From Embiotoca jacksoni (Eukaryota > Chordata > Actinopteri > Embiotocidae): a stretch of 64,000 nt of DNA. The position numbers and the translations under genes were made by a program. The stretch covers positions 13,144,926 through 13,208,925 of the forward strand of contig JAKOON010000007.1 of assembly GCA_022577435.1 (NCBI GenBank), read 5' to 3'. This document shows positions 1 through 14,600 of this stretch, piece after piece (positions within the stretch are counted from its first letter, which is position 1; each line of letters starts with the position of its first letter). The notes below the pieces were generated by a model, which was not told the origin of the DNA, made no database searches, and was given only the letters and a program-made list of their open reading frames with translations.

Positions 1-711
1 GTAAAATAAGTAGCATGGGAGGGTCAAAGATATAAGTCACACACAAATATGACAATTCAGCCATGAAATGTGAAAGGATGGGAAGCTTCTATTCTTGGCA
101 ACATCTTGGCTATGACAGCCAGATGGGACGGCTGAAACTAATTTTTTGGGCCAAGGAAAGCCACAGAGAGGGCGCAGTTGCATTTGTGACAGACAAATTA
201 TCACAAGGGGTGTACGCTCCCTTGGGGGGAGGCAAAGACGTAAAGACAGATTGACAGAGATGGAGAAAGAAAGAAAGAGAGACCCTGATCTAAGTGTCTA
301 AGTCTTACAGAAACAAATTAGCTGTGAGCTGTAGGGTACAGGAGGTGCAACTGAGATGGATACGCACATCCCGGCTAAAAGCAGGAGGTGGGTGGAAGCT
401 TAGTGCTTACTCTGGCCCTTTTCAAAGACTTCCAAAACAGCAGATCACTTGCTTACAAGCCTTTGAGTCTGGTTCAGAAAAGGGTACGTCCCAGATCTGA
501 TTGTAGCTCACATACAAAGGCAAACAATGTGCATGGTGTTCACGCACCCGGAGCTCCAACATGTTGGCCTGGCTGTACATGTGCATCCTCTAAATATCAT
601 CTGTTTCTCCAGGGAAATCCAATCCTCTCTCGCTCACACAGAAAATACCTACAGGCAATGCTTAATGTATGTATACCATACAACACACCCACATGAACAC
701 TAGCACGCATG

Positions 712-715
<4 letters not shown>

Positions 716-785
<70 letters not shown>
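716..785. repeat. (CA)n microsatellite
   Basis: About 35 CA units on the plus strand, read as (UG)n in nlgn3 pre-mRNA. It is preceded by a degenerate GCACGCATGCACG stretch. Confidence 0.95.
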
Positions 786-787
<2 letters not shown>

Positions 788-3700
788 AGATTACGGGAAG
801 CTCATTAGGCACTGCACACAGAGCACCTAGTCGGCAGCAACCTTTTTTTTTTCTGACCAAGAACATCAACAACTCTTTTAATCTCAACCACCATTAATGA
901 ACCAGAAGTAGAGAAAAAAAAAACACTCCCCTGGATGTGCTGTAATTCCTGCTCCCCTCTCGAAATTATAGTGCTATTACTGATACCTTTTAGGGTCAGT
1001 GGTCACACCAGCGGCAGCGGCGTCCGAGCTGATTATCTGCTGTACCATGCAGGCTGGGCGCTGGCTCCGACAGTGTCAACATATTCTCCTAGCTGTGCCT
1101 ATGTCACTCTGTGTGTTCCTCTCTCCCAGGGTCTGACACCGCTGGTGCCCGCTCTGCCCATTGTGCCAGTTGCCCTGCAGCCAGAAGCAACACAAGCTTT
1201 GTTTAATTCAAGACGGATGCAAACAGCGGACAAAAATAGGAGGGATATGGGTCTCTCACACCTCGACCTCATTCCCTGGCACATATTAAAGATTGAGAGC
1301 AAAAACTGCGGTCTGGGATGGGACAGCACTTCGAATGTGATCCCAGCACCTGACTGTGGAATTACCTGCTGAGGAAGGCAGCTGTGTTTGTGAGGTTATT
1401 CAGCCTGTATGTGCTGAGAGAAACACAGTGCAGAGATTGCAACACTGTCACAACAGCCCATCCCTAGAGAGCACTATGTCTGCCCTCCAAGCCTCATGCT
1501 TCATACTGTAAACTCCCATTGAGTCAATTACGGTGGCAGACTCTTTAGCCACTGCGTCCACTTACTGTAAGTGAACGTTGAGACAATTGGGTTATGACAT
1601 GTTCTGCTGTAAAAATGGCTTGGAAAAGTTCCATTGGCTGCAGCGGCTCTCTGAATATCTACTCGAACAAATCAAGTCAACTGGAAATCCCAACAATTAA
1701 GATCTATTTGTGCAGCCTATCTGAACTCAGCTCTCAGCCACTGCGCATCGATCTGCTGCAAAACTAGTCCAGATCAATCCATTCAAGTGTTTTTATTTTG
1801 ATTGGGAAATACGCAGTTGCTGAGACGTTGAGTTCAGTAATAGAGATTAAAAACATGTTGACCGCAGTGTTGAGATCTGAGATCCTTCATTTTTGTCTCC
1901 TCGGAACAAAAGCGTGCTGACTACACATTTATCTTCCCTAAAAACTGGAAAATACATCTCAGCAAGACAAACAGACAGACATATGGATGAAGTAAGCTGC
2001 CAACGTCTATTCTTATTGTGTCACAGACGAAGAGAGAAAGAAGGAAGAAAAAGGAGCGGGAGGTCATGGCAGTTTAAGAGAGCAGGGGGAAAAAAGAAGT
2101 GAAAAAAAGTGCTAAGACTCAGTGTGTGCTATTGTCCCTGGAGAGTATTCAAGGCAGGCAGAGGCTCTCTGCATAGGAAAATGGCACTCCGCATGCTAAC
2201 TGTGACTTTGCATTCATTGTGAGGAAGACGCAGGGTGACTCATACAAGCATTTCATCGGGAATATGTGCCGTTCTCAAGCTTAATACGAAGGCTCTGAAA
2301 CAATTTTCGAGTGTGATTTGGTAGAATTTAATTTCTCAACACCGAGATATTTCTATGGCGTATGAGTTAGAGAGATATGTCAGATTCATGGCTGGATCTA
2401 AAGACAAGTCTTTTCTTCCTACTGTAGATTTATCAGGCCAATGACAGAACTATTTGATTTCGATTGAAGCTAAGACAAGGGGAGAAACTTTAAATAACTG
2501 CGTTACTTCATTTGTCAATGGGTTATTGTCATTTTTTAATTTTTTTTTATGAGAGTTTAGACCATGACAGTGGCGAAACAACTACATTTGGAGCCAGTCC
2601 GCGGTTAAGAAGCATCAATGGCCTTCGGAACAGTTTGCTCAAAGCATTTTCATTTAACTGCATTTTGTGCGGCTCTGCCACCCCTCTATAGGGTCATATT
2701 GGCTTATGATGCTCTGCAACTGTGAGTAAATATGAGCCTGTGTATTAGATTTTGGGCCTGAGATGAAATCTAATTTCTGTGGGCTCAGTGAGAGAGATTG
2801 CTTGCTGATACACACATCCACACATCCAAGGCCACATCTGGCAGGCCCTATCAAATATACATGAACTACAGCAGATCATGATATGGCCGCACTCCCATTT
2901 TTTCTTCAGGTCCACCGCACATTCATGGTGCTTGTAAGGTGTTTGATTGTAAAGTGTTTGATACAGACATTTACTTTGATATTTACCAACTTTGCAAAGA
3001 TAAACATGGCGTGACATACATTTTTTTCTGTCAGCATGTACCATCATCTCGGATACTCTCCGATCTCATGAGGATACCATTTAAGAACTGAACATTGTAA
3101 TGAAGGCAATAAACCATGGAGATGACTTGCCTGATATTGAAAAGTGACAGTTAATTTCAGTCATTGGTGAAGCCAGCTGATAACAGATTGATAGTGTCAC
3201 AAACTGTAATGGACAACTAATTAATATCCATTGCACTGCCTCCATTTGGACCATTAATGTATCATATTGACTTTCAGATGAAACAAAAAAACGGAGTGAC
3301 AGAAAACATCTCAATGTCTGGCACGGTGTCAACCTCATTTCAGACCGGCTGGCCTAATAACAAGGACATTCCCCTTGCACAGCAGCACTCCAGCCGTTTT
3401 CAATTTTGGCAGGACAGAAAGCAGTGTATTTTTACCTCCGGTCTTTTCTGTCAAGCTCTGAAAAGGCCAAATGGGTAGTGGTGGACAGTTCCTTCACCAC
3501 CTCGATGCCCAAAATTGTGTTGGCTGCTTACACTGGAGTGGTGGTGCAGGGAGTAAAACACAGAGTGACAGGCCGAGGTCCCGGCACAAGGGCAAAGAGC
3601 TGTGAGCTGAGCCATGGTGAGTCCCCGCCCTGGCAGCATCATTCACTATTTATTTGCTGCCTGTGCTCACTGGCATCATTCTGTTTGCTTATGTTGTGAA

Positions 3701-4692
3701 GCTCCTTGGTGCGTGTACATACGTCTGCATTGTGGTGAACTTTTCGTGCTGCCTCGTGGAGCCGTGCGACTGCCTCACTGAGGTAAGAAAGGCATTCAAT
3801 AGTTGCCTTTCCACCTCAGCGGTCACACCTCAGATTGTCAGTCTTTTACATTGAAGCCAGTCTGTAGGCAGCGGAGGAGAGAAAAGAAAAAAAAAAAAGA
3901 AAGAAAAGGAAAGAAAAAAATATTATGGTCATGTGAGAAGGTGCACAGTTTCCTTTCTCATGTTCCTGTCCTCTTTCCCATGGTAACATGCCTTTCACTG
4001 CAATCTCTCTGTTTCAATATCCTCACCTATATTCTCCTCTCTGTTGTGCCTCTTGCTGCCAGTGCCAGTAGGCACACAGCTGTAGCCACATGAAATCCCG
4101 TGGAGAGGCAGAGTATGTGGACTTAGATGTACACATGGACTGTGTGTGTCTGTATTTGTGTGAGTACGTCTGCATGTGTGCGTAGCAGAGGTGAGCTGAG
4201 CATTCAGGGGGGAGTAAGGGGATATTTACGCAGGACAACCTTTAACTATAGTCAATCCCACGGGTTTGGACCTGCCAACGCCAGAGCTGTGTGTGTAAGA
4301 CCTGTGTGCTCACAGAGTGTGTATCCCAGTGTTTGTGCACGTACGTACATGTTTGGCCAGTATTGATGTAAGTCCGTGGAGATGAGTTATGTATGTGTAC
4401 GGGCATGCGAGTGAGACTTGAGTGTGCTTGTCTATCAGTTAGGCCCCATGCTGGCATGCTCCACTTTCTCAATGTCAAGCTAACACATATTCGACACCAA
4501 CTAACGTCACAATACTTGACACATATCGCACCCACAGACATTCTTTTCCAGCACACAGTCACAGTGGCATCGGTAAACCCATTGCCATTACTATAGAATG
4601 TGTCATTGTCAGCTTCCATCACCATATAAAGAAATGACACACAGGTCGGGGCTGTAACACACAGATTACACATCTACGTTTCAGTTCAGTTT

Positions 4693-4695
<3 letters not shown>

Positions 4696-4731
<36 letters not shown>
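4696..4731. repeat. (AT)n microsatellite
   Basis: About 18 AT units followed by A/T-rich sequence, and a short perfect 7-bp hairpin (GCTACAT/ATGTAGC) about 20 bp further on. Confidence 0.95.
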
Positions 4732-4735
<4 letters not shown>

Positions 4736-6791
4736 TAAAATAAAAATGTGCTACATTATTTTTATGTAGCTATATTATTTAGGTAAGTAAATTTTGTGTT
4801 TTCTATAACCTTGTGAACTTTTAATATTGTCTGGTGGAGGCTTCAAATAAGCCCACTGGGTTTTTTGCCTCCCCTTGCACTGCACAATTTTTTTAATATA
4901 TTTATAAAATCTTGTTTTCAAATTTGCATAAAATAAAAATCCGATCAAATCAAATCATGGCAGTTTTTTTGTTGCTCTGATCAAACAACACATGCACAGT
5001 TCAAACTAATTTTTTTACAAGATTGATACAAACTTGTAGACAAATTGCAAAAAACAGAGACAACATGCAAGTGAGGATAGATAAACATAGATTGTATAGA
5101 CAAATACCAAGAGTGCAAAGAGAGCTGGAATAAATACTGATCTAGTAATAGGTTACTTTATATATGGAAAGTGTGTGAGTGTGAGCAATATATGCATTTA
5201 TACATGTCTATACACAGTGATTTACTGACTATGATTATTTAGTGTACATGTTAATGCAATTTAAACTGTAAAATACATAAATTATGATTGCTGTGGATTG
5301 CGTATTATCTCCTTTCTTATCTGTTGTCGTTGGGTTTTACTATAGGTATATATGACTTAATTGAGTAGGTGGGCACAGCAAAAGGTTCTGGATTTGTGTT
5401 GACTGGTTATTCCACTAGGCTTCTTCATGGATGACATTTGACTCATCTCAGTAGGAAAACTACAGCTATAAAAAAAATAAATGAATGATGGCTGAATTCC
5501 ATTTCTCTGCATCTGTGCTTGTGTTTCAGGGTCCTAGTATTGTACATGCCAGCTCACTGACACATGTTTTTTTGGTACTGAAACAAAATGGAACCATTGT
5601 TAATGAACATCCGTGTTTTTCCTACTGGCTGAATGTGGCTACTGTGAAAAAGGCCTGTTGTTAATATAACAAAGCCCTAAGAAAGACATGTTTGCAACAT
5701 TCGGTTCAAGTTCAAGTTCAATAAAAAAGTGTATTGAGCTGTTTGATTAGACAAAGTATACTCATTATATGACTCTGTCTGTTACTATATTGTCCTAAAT
5801 ATGTTTAGTTTTCTTTACAAATGATTCAAGGCCCACTTTCTATTTTCTTTCTGAGACTTTTAACTGAACCGCAGGATCTTTATTCGTGGATGAAATCAGA
5901 ACAGCCACTGATCTTTCTCCATGACAACTGAGCAAACACCATCTGCTGACTGTTGAAAGCTATAAAGTGGAGCTGGAGTTGGGATTTTTGTTTTTTGTCC
6001 AAACAGTGTTCGTTTTGCATGTTTACGGCATTTGATTTAAACAACTTGGTCTAAAACATTTAACATTATGTTTGCATTTGGCAAATCTATCAAATTCACA
6101 CCTGACAAATAAAGGTACAAAATTATATGAAAATTAAAATCAATCCAAATCATATAATTACATGTCCAACCTTAATTTAAAAGATTTAGGATTTATGAAT
6201 CTGCGTGCCTTGTTTTATTCGATCAACAAACATTGTCTTATTATCATGGTGGTCTAAAATACTATCTTTACTCACAGGTGGGAATTACGACTACATTTCC
6301 GTGACAGGGGAGTCAATAGTTGCCGTCATTTGGTTTAAATAGCTGAGTCCATATCAGTTTTAAAAAACGTTGATTGTTGTCAGTCTCACCAGAAAGCTCT
6401 ACACTTTGTTTGTCTGCATTCCTGCATGGAAAATGTTAGCGACTGGCCTGTGCTAATTCGCTGAAGTACTTCCATGGAAACATGTTTTCCTGTTTGAATT
6501 TTAATCAAACACGAGCCACCCTTTTTCATCCGGGGATGTGTTTTGGCTGTGACGGGGGTGCAGTGTTTTTGGCTCTGATCTGTAGCTGTTCCAATGAATA
6601 CCATCAGATATTCACAGTGCCATCTCTGATGTCGCAGCTTTCCATCCTCCTTGCCAGCTTCATCAGTTCTGACACAGAGAAATAGACTTGTGCTTTTGGG
6701 TTCCTGACAAATTACAGCAATACAATCTACAGTGTTTGAATAATTTAACATCGCACCGCTTGGGGGGAATCTGGAAAACAAAAAAAATAAC

Positions 6792-6792
<1 letters not shown>

Positions 6793-6864
<72 letters not shown>
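6793..6864. repeat. (AC)36 microsatellite
   Basis: An uninterrupted array of 36 AC units, read as (GU)n in the pre-mRNA. Its open frames on both strands (poly Val-Cys or Thr-His) are artefacts. Confidence 0.95.
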
Positions 6865-6865
<1 letters not shown>

Positions 6866-9679
6866 AAACGAACCCTTCTCTCAGCAGAAGGTATCATCTG
6901 TCTATCCCCTGGGATTGTGTAATCTTGTATCTTTCTGTATCTCTGCAAGTGAGGAGCATGTTTTGTTATCAGTTGCTGGTGCCCATCTCCAGGGAAAACT
7001 CAGGTACCCATACACCCCCTTGTCTTTCCCTATGGGTCAGGTTCAGAGGGCAAAGTGGGTTGGAGAGACAGTTGATCAGAGGAAAGGTTTATTCCGTACA
7101 GCTCTTTAATAGAGACCAGAGGGATAGGAGGAGCAGCAGAAGCTGGTAGGGCTGTAGTACAGTGGCGCTGTTTCACACACAGTCTCCCTCTCGTCTCCTA
7201 ATGAGCATTCTATTAGCAGCTAGGGGACGGATTTAGGCAGTTATGGCAGACGGAGAAGGCTGGCTAACAATGCAAGTGGTTAGCTAAACAGCTGTTCCCT
7301 CTCCGCTGCCACCTCCCATCCTCGGCTAATGAAGCCCTCACCGATGAGCAGGAGTCCTGGGACATGCTGGAGAGCAGGCACTGATACCCAGACAGGGAAT
7401 CTCAGTCAGTCACAATCCTAATACAAAAGTCTGTATGGAGGATAGCTTCACCAATAGGACAACCACGGTTCCAATTAGATAGTGGCTGTAAGGGGAACCC
7501 TAAGAATAGCACATAGGGCTCGCTCAGACATTTTTGTGAGCATTCTGTGCTGCTCTGTGTTTGGAAAGTAAACACTCATTTGCATTGTTTTTTCTGACTG
7601 GAAAATGGCAGAACCTATGATGCACTTCATAATGGATAATAGACAGATCACGCTGATGATTTTGGTGAAATGTTGCTTCATTATCCTCTACAGTGTGAGT
7701 GGCGTTCACGGTGGTGGGCATCGATCAAGATTAGTGACATGCCATATGGGTTTGTCAACATTTTAAATTCTGCAGAGGATGCATGCTCTCCAAACAGCCT
7801 TTACATAAACAAGGAGAAATGTTTCAGCAGTGATGCCTATTTTTCAAAAAAAATTGATGCAGCATTATGCTTGGCGAACAAAAAGAACAATTTGTTTTAC
7901 TTAAATGTCAAGTCTGTCAAAGGCTTGATCATCTGCTGAGGGCCTGGGTCACCTTCAGAAGATGTACGGGTTAAGATTTACTTATTCTTTTTCTCTCTTT
8001 TTTGAGCTGTCACTTGAGCTGTCAGATCTGCAGGATGCTGTAAATGAAGGGCTGCTCTGAACGTGGGACTGCATCAAAGCTTGGGCAGGAGGTGTCAAGA
8101 TTCTGAAAGTCTACACTTTTTGATTTTGCAGTAATTAGCCAGCTGTCCTTACTGTAGGTGTGAACATTGAGTTTTGAGTTCTCGGTAATTCCTTTTCTGT
8201 TCATTCTTTACCCAGATACTCCTACCAATGAGATGAATATTAAACTGCTCGTCATCAACAGCTTTGAGGGAATACGTTTCCTTTTAGCGTTTTATCTAAT
8301 CTGCTTTTGGTACCTTGTGAATAGTGTTTTGTTTTACTCCAATTTTACTGCTCTTGCTTTTTAATTTCACAAATTGGTTTCTGATTCACCTCATTGCTAG
8401 ACTTTACCAGCTGAAAACTTCCTGGCAATTTCACAATAAAAGCCTTCCAGCTGTTTAGGGAGCATCATCAAGATCCAAGGCAAAACCCTTTGTTTTATTT
8501 CTTTAGTGCTGTAAAACAAAGTGACAGCATCATTCTGTTTTCTCCTGAAAGTAAATGGCACCAATACACCTCAATGAAACCTGACCAAAGGTCTGAAAGA
8601 AACTGTAGAGCCATGTGTAAATGTTGTATGTTAATATTGCATAATTAAAATGTATTCTGATGGTATTCTTGTTTGTTGAAAAAAGAGACAATGCTTGTGA
8701 ACATTGGTGCAGGTTTATTACCAAAACAGAGCAGATAATTCAAGGAAAATTACTCTGAATATATTTTGATAAATAAATATTCAATATTTAACTAAAATAA
8801 TTAAAAGAACATTCTCTACTTTAATTATTACAAAATTAGTACAAAACTGCAGTTTTTCCAAGAGGGTTTCTAGAAAATTAGGAAATTATGGATCGATTAA
8901 ATATAATTTTACTTTTCAATCGGGAAGCTCGAAATGTTTCAAACACTCTCTGTGATGCAAGAACGAAAGTCCTGGGTGAGAAATATTATAATACTACTAC
9001 TTGCAAAATACTTTAACATGTACATTTTTGACTGTAGAAAGTAAACTCCCAAAAGGGCTCTAATATTCCCCCCAATATTCCTCCAAATCTACCTCAGTAT
9101 ACTCAATATCTACAGCCCTGGTATGGACAGATCACACATTCGGGGTTCAACATGGCCCAGGAGGGCTTTTGTTTTCCATCAATTTGTAGATTAGATTAGG
9201 AAATGCTGTGAATGTTGGCTGTTTTTGTATCATTTCTTTGTGGGCAGAAGATAGTGAGATAATGATAAACTTGTATTAACAACCTGTTCATATTAATTTT
9301 TCACAGGGAAAAAACAAAACATACATGAGCTGAGAGCCCAGCATAATGTAGACATTGTGGGGATTTATACATGCACTTGAACATATCAATACTTGTCTGT
9401 GCTGGGAATGATTCTTATTGTATTTAGGGCTGGTATGGCAGAGGGTCTAAAAACCCCTATCAAAGCGGACACTCCTCCATTTTTAAATTGTGTATCTGTG
9501 GTAAAACGGGAGTAATTTGGAGTGTGGATTGAGGAGGTGATTAGTGCAATATGTGCAGTATGATTGCTTTGTTGTTGAGGTGTGAGAGGTCAGGTGTGTT
9601 TGGATATGTTGCACAAGCTAGTTTGTTAAAAGCATTAAGAAAACATTAACAGCAGCTGCTCATTATAACATGAAGATGC

Positions 9680-9700
9680 TTTTTTTTTTTTTTTTTTTTT
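9680..9700. repeat. T21 homopolymer
   Basis: An uninterrupted T run on the plus strand. No retroposon body or flanking duplication was recognised. Confidence 0.9.
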
Positions 9701-11040
9701 CCTGAATTTTGATTCTTGAATGTTTTTCTTTCTAAAGTCTGCAACATTAGTTCTCAGTTCAAATATAAACTAAATCTGGACACTGTAAGTTAAAACAGAA
9801 TTTCCCATCCAGAAGAAAGGTATTGTCTTCAAGTTGTGAAATAGCACATTGGCAATACTGTTCTCTAACAGTTGTATTCGATTTAGTGAGTCACTCTCTT
9901 TTACCACTGAAAAGGATCTATAGCTTATGTTACCTCTCTAAGCTAAAAATCTATTAGAGCCTTGCGGGCTCGAGAGCTAAAGATTTAGTCTTTTTGTCAG
10001 GTTGCACAATGTTGGCCCTTTATAGTAGAGGTTTCTGCTTGTCAGCATGTTTGCTGAAGTTCCTCTCATTGGGGATTGCATTGTGCTCAGACTATGCAAA
10101 TTTCACAGCTAAGGCTAATGCATTTGCACTGCCCAGAATTGAACGACTTGGTGGGCAGGCTTGCAACGGCAGATCACAAGCTGTGGACTCACATGTGCAC
10201 CCACAGTGGACATTTAAGTTGTACAGTTACAGCACATTATGTCAGCAATGGGGATCCAGACGGTAAACATGAACGCCATTCTCTGTATCACACTAGGATA
10301 GGCTCTCAGCAAGGAAATCCCTCGGGCTGGCTCCTATTGCAGAGTAATTGGACTGATGTTTTTCCTATGTGACACTTCTTATCACACATTGAAAAAACAA
10401 TTTTCCCTCTAAGTCATCCTGTCTGTAAGCACAGACTGTAGCAGGCTCTATGTAAACAGAACGATGTGTATATATATGGATGCCTATAATCATGCAGTGA
10501 GCAAGTACTCTTCCTCTTTGTGTAGATGAAGTAGTTACAGGAGCATTGAGCGAGAACACACTCATACATTTCCTATTTCAGAACAATTTAAAAGTTGCAA
10601 AAACATCACTGGAAACAGTTTGAAACACCTGGTAATGTTGCCTCCTCGCTGCGAAAGATGTGTATAAATCACATGTTATGCAAACTCAAATTGACTAGGA
10701 ATGTGATGGTGCTCTCAAGCATGGCGTGCCTTCAAAGCAACTCCACACTATCCATCTGTTATTCACGCAGAGACATTGGGTGCTTTTTTTTTTTCTCCGC
10801 TGAGATAAACAGATGTACGGACACCGAAAGGACTGACCTAGCTAGCAGAGGTGAGCTGTCAGCAACAACAAGCAAACACAGAGTGCTCGTGGTCATCACT
10901 AAAGGGGAAAGTTCAGCTAATTACATCGTTGTTGTTCATCTGGCAGACAAACACGGAAACAACAGTCTATTTAACAGCACATCTAGCCAGCCTCATTGCC
11001 TGGTGTGGAATGCCTAATGGATAAACAGGGAATCATGGGT

Positions 11041-11640
11041 AAAAAAAAGAGAGAGAGGGAGAGAGATCTAAAAAAGCAGTGAAGAATGCAACAACAAAAA
11101 AAAAAAGACAAAAAGAGAGCGAACATGGATGGACATAGTGATATGCGAGAATAGCATGAGGGGAAACTATTGAGTGGTGGCAGAAATTGGGCCAGTGTGT
11201 GTTGAACAACAGGGAATAGAGGGAGGGTGAGAGAGAAAGAGAGAGATAGAGAAGGTGTGAGAGGAGGAGGGAGGTCAGTGGAGATGTGGAGATGGGCGGA
11301 GGAGGAGGGACAGGGGAGGGAGGGTGGGTGCTATGAGCCCCCAGTGCTCAGCTGTCAGTGCTTCCTCTGCAGGTGGGGCAGGAGGAGTGCCAAGTCCCTC
11401 TCTCCCACTCACACAGACACCCATGCATCCCTCTATAATGGATGCTTTACACTGGTGCCAGAGAAAGACTGAGGCAGAGAGAGGGAGACATGGTGAGAAG
11501 ACGAAAGAGAGACGTGGGGGAGGGTGGGCAACGAGAAAAAGAAAGAAACTGCTGTGAGAAACAGGGAAATAGGAGCTGAAGAAAATGCCTCAGAGATTAA
11601 GGTGCTGGAGTGTAACAAGAAAATGGACAGACACACAGAA
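11041..11640. repeat. Purine-rich low-complexity tract
   Basis: The plus strand is dominated by GA, GGA and AAAG words (GAGAGAGGGAGAGAG and similar) over about 600 bp, with a short unique interval near 11330-11450. It leads into the (GACA)11 array. The frames through it are compositional. Confidence 0.7.
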
Positions 11641-11645
11641 GGAAG

Positions 11646-11689
<44 letters not shown>
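11646..11689. repeat. (GACA)11 microsatellite
   Basis: Eleven perfect GACA units followed by a broken copy. Tetranucleotide GATA/GACA arrays are common in fish genomes. Confidence 0.95.
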
Positions 11690-14600
11690 CAGACAGAAAC
11701 CTCCATCAAGTCATTAGACCAATCAAGACAGGAAACAGACGAGACAGTCTGGGAGCAATATGATGCAGCTATTGGTTTAATTGATCTAAAGCCTAACAGG
11801 ATCAAAGCAGGCTGAGGCACAGCCAGGACCTGCAGTCCTCACCACCACTGTCACTGTCCATTAGGAAGTGTATGAATGCGCCTTTGACAATGATTTATCA
11901 AGACTGATTCATAGATGGTGTCTACCTGAACTTATGACTTGCCGGTGTCTCCAGTGGGGATTGCAGGTCATCAACAGATGACATATTCTGCAGTCGCCTC
12001 GTTCATCAGCTGCGATTAGATTCCAAAAGCAATCTCAGCTATACATCACCAGATGGGTCTCATTGTATTGTCTTGGAGAATATTGCTCTGACAGCCCAGT
12101 GTGTGCCACATGTCGCTCAAGCTGCCCATGCCCATCCGTACAGTTGTGGATCTGGGGCTACAGGTATATGCGATGCTCTGAGCTATTACCTCCGTTGATG
12201 GAGGCATGGATTTACTAAAGTACTCAATTATCCCCTGCTTCTTTCTCTGACCTGCTGCTCGTCTCTTTAACACCTATAACTCCATGCTTTATAGGCTCTA
12301 CTACCTGCTGCAAGCAGAGACAGACTGATGCCCGGAGTACTTGAATAAACTGCCTTCACCGTTTAGGACCATTTGTCAATTCTTCATTCCTCTCCTCTCT
12401 TCTGGCTTGGGATAGGTAAAGCTGCCTCACTTTGATGGACAGTTCAAATGGATATTATTTTTTAGAGTGTTAACCACAAACTGGCTACCTGACCTCAGAG
12501 GCTTCATCTTTAACCTAATAACACCCCATCACTCTGCAGGGCCTCCCCCCGTCCTCCACCCTGCTCAATATAACTTTGACTTAATTTTTTCTTTGCAACG
12601 CTGAGTAGTGAAGAGAAAAAAAACACTTATTTGCTGCCTGAATTAGGCCAATTCCAATTTCTTTCAAGTACAAAAGAGACTAATACCTTTTTGTCGGTGG
12701 GTAATCCTCCATCTTTGTTTTGTAAAAATAAAGCAATTTTGCTCAGCTAAACAAAGTCAAAGACGCTGTCGTTCAAAGAATGACAAAAAAATGGTAGATA
12801 GGCCACTCGTTAAAAGCAGTTTGCTTTTTCCACACAACGAAGGCCACACTATATGGCAGACAACAAAAGCTGAGTAGTCAGCGTAAATAAATACAAGCAT
12901 TCTTGCTCCGCAGAGATGGCATCCCCCTGGTTTAATTATCGCTCTTGTCAATCGAGGCGGAAGAATACGGCACCTGACAAGGCGCGTCCCCATTCTCTCA
13001 TCTCGTATAGGCCTTTTTCACACCCTGAGATGCACAGACACCCTTCAGCAAACAGCCAAATCAAACCTGGAGATAGAGGCATTCTGTTGCCCCAAACACC
13101 CAGGTAACTTTACAGTGTCGAGTTGCTGTATGCCTTTGACACCTTAGAAATAGGGTCTATTCAATTTCGACAATCGTCTCTGGTTTTTGTCAAGCACGAG
13201 GCATTTGCACAACAATGGCAGCTGCATAGTGTATGAATAACATCCCAGGGATGTGGTTATGCAGCTATCTTTCCCGGTGACTCCGATTCATATTTCAGCT
13301 CTTGTAAGGGGCCTTTATTTGGTGCTTAAACCTGACAGGCGATGGATGCCTGAGCTCACAGAAATGAAGTTGACGCTGAGTGGGGATGGATTGCACCTTC
13401 AGATCTGAATGGGAAGAGTTCGGTGCTGGGACATTATGGAGTGCAGGCCTGTAGGCCATTCCACAAGGAGAACCTCCCATGGGTCTCGTTTCAGAAAGGA
13501 AACCAACATGTGTTATTTTCAAAGGTCACAGACAGATGTAACATTACAGTTAAAGAAGTGATGTAATGTACACGCACACACTCTTCATTTGGCCTCTTGG
13601 CCTCCTTCTTCACTCTCTGAGATAGGGTAATTTCAAGCAGCATTTATATTAGCCTTAGATAATGTGTGTTATCTCGTGATACAGCACTGAATGAGCGCAC
13701 ACGTTTTCAAGGCTGAGCACATCCTTGCAATTCCCAGCAATACTGTTTGTGTTCTTTACTCTAAGGACAACTACAAGCCTGCATGTACATGGTAAATGAT
13801 TGTCGGAGCAGAGGTTAGGTGCTCATGGCAACGCATGCTTTGAATCCCATGACAGCAGCGATATTGACAGAAGCAGATTGATTTGGGTTCCAATAAACAT
13901 TGCTGTCAGTCTTATTTCCTTTACCTATAGGTCCATGAGTTAAATAGATGCCAGAAACAGCACATTTGCACTTCTATTTTTCAAAATTATACACCCATCC
14001 AAGTTTGTTAGCATCTTTATAACACCACTGTAAACACATAGGGCTTAAAACATTATAAGTAACGCACAACACTAATATGCATTAAAGCTACTGTATATGG
14101 AAATATATTCCAATTTACAGTGAAACTGTCTTCATAATTTTTTACATTGAACATGTTACAATAGGTTGTAGTCCTATTTGTTGAAATACAGGAACACACC
14201 TATGACAACGCTACAAACGGCAAAAGATGTGGCTCGTTTCTATTCCCACTTTAATGGTAAGTTTGCATACAATAGTCAATAATGTAAACTAGTAAACTAG
14301 TTAGTGAACTCCAAAATACAATTCTGCTATTTTCAAAAGAAATTCTGGATTACTCATCAAAAGTACGATTGTCTGATTTCAGTCAACACAATCCTGCAAA
14401 TGTTTCACCATAAAAGCCTTGTTAAGTAATGAAGGGTTAGTGTCTGCTTAAACACTGGAGGGCTTTTAATTTGAACAAGAAGTGTTTAGTTTGTATAACT
14501 GCGTAATGCATTATTTTTAACAGGGCAAACGGTAGCGGATCAAAACTAGGCTTTGAGTTGGCATCGTGAATCAATCAGTGCACCTTAAATGTCAGTATGA

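Noticed and set aside
935..1372. 145-codon plus-strand open frame
   Set aside because: Low-information sequence without motifs. It is intronic to nlgn3 and antisense, with no supporting signals.
4242..4673. 143-codon minus-strand open frame in GT/CA-rich DNA
   Set aside because: Cys/Val/His-rich translation driven by TGTG/CACA composition; no family resemblance.
6386..6862. 158-codon minus-strand frame beginning with a poly Cys-Val run
   Set aside because: The start lies in the (AC)36 array and the remainder shows no domain.
10595..11017. 140-codon plus-strand open frame
   Set aside because: No domain recognised. It contains a run of Phe from a T-tract and lacks gene context.
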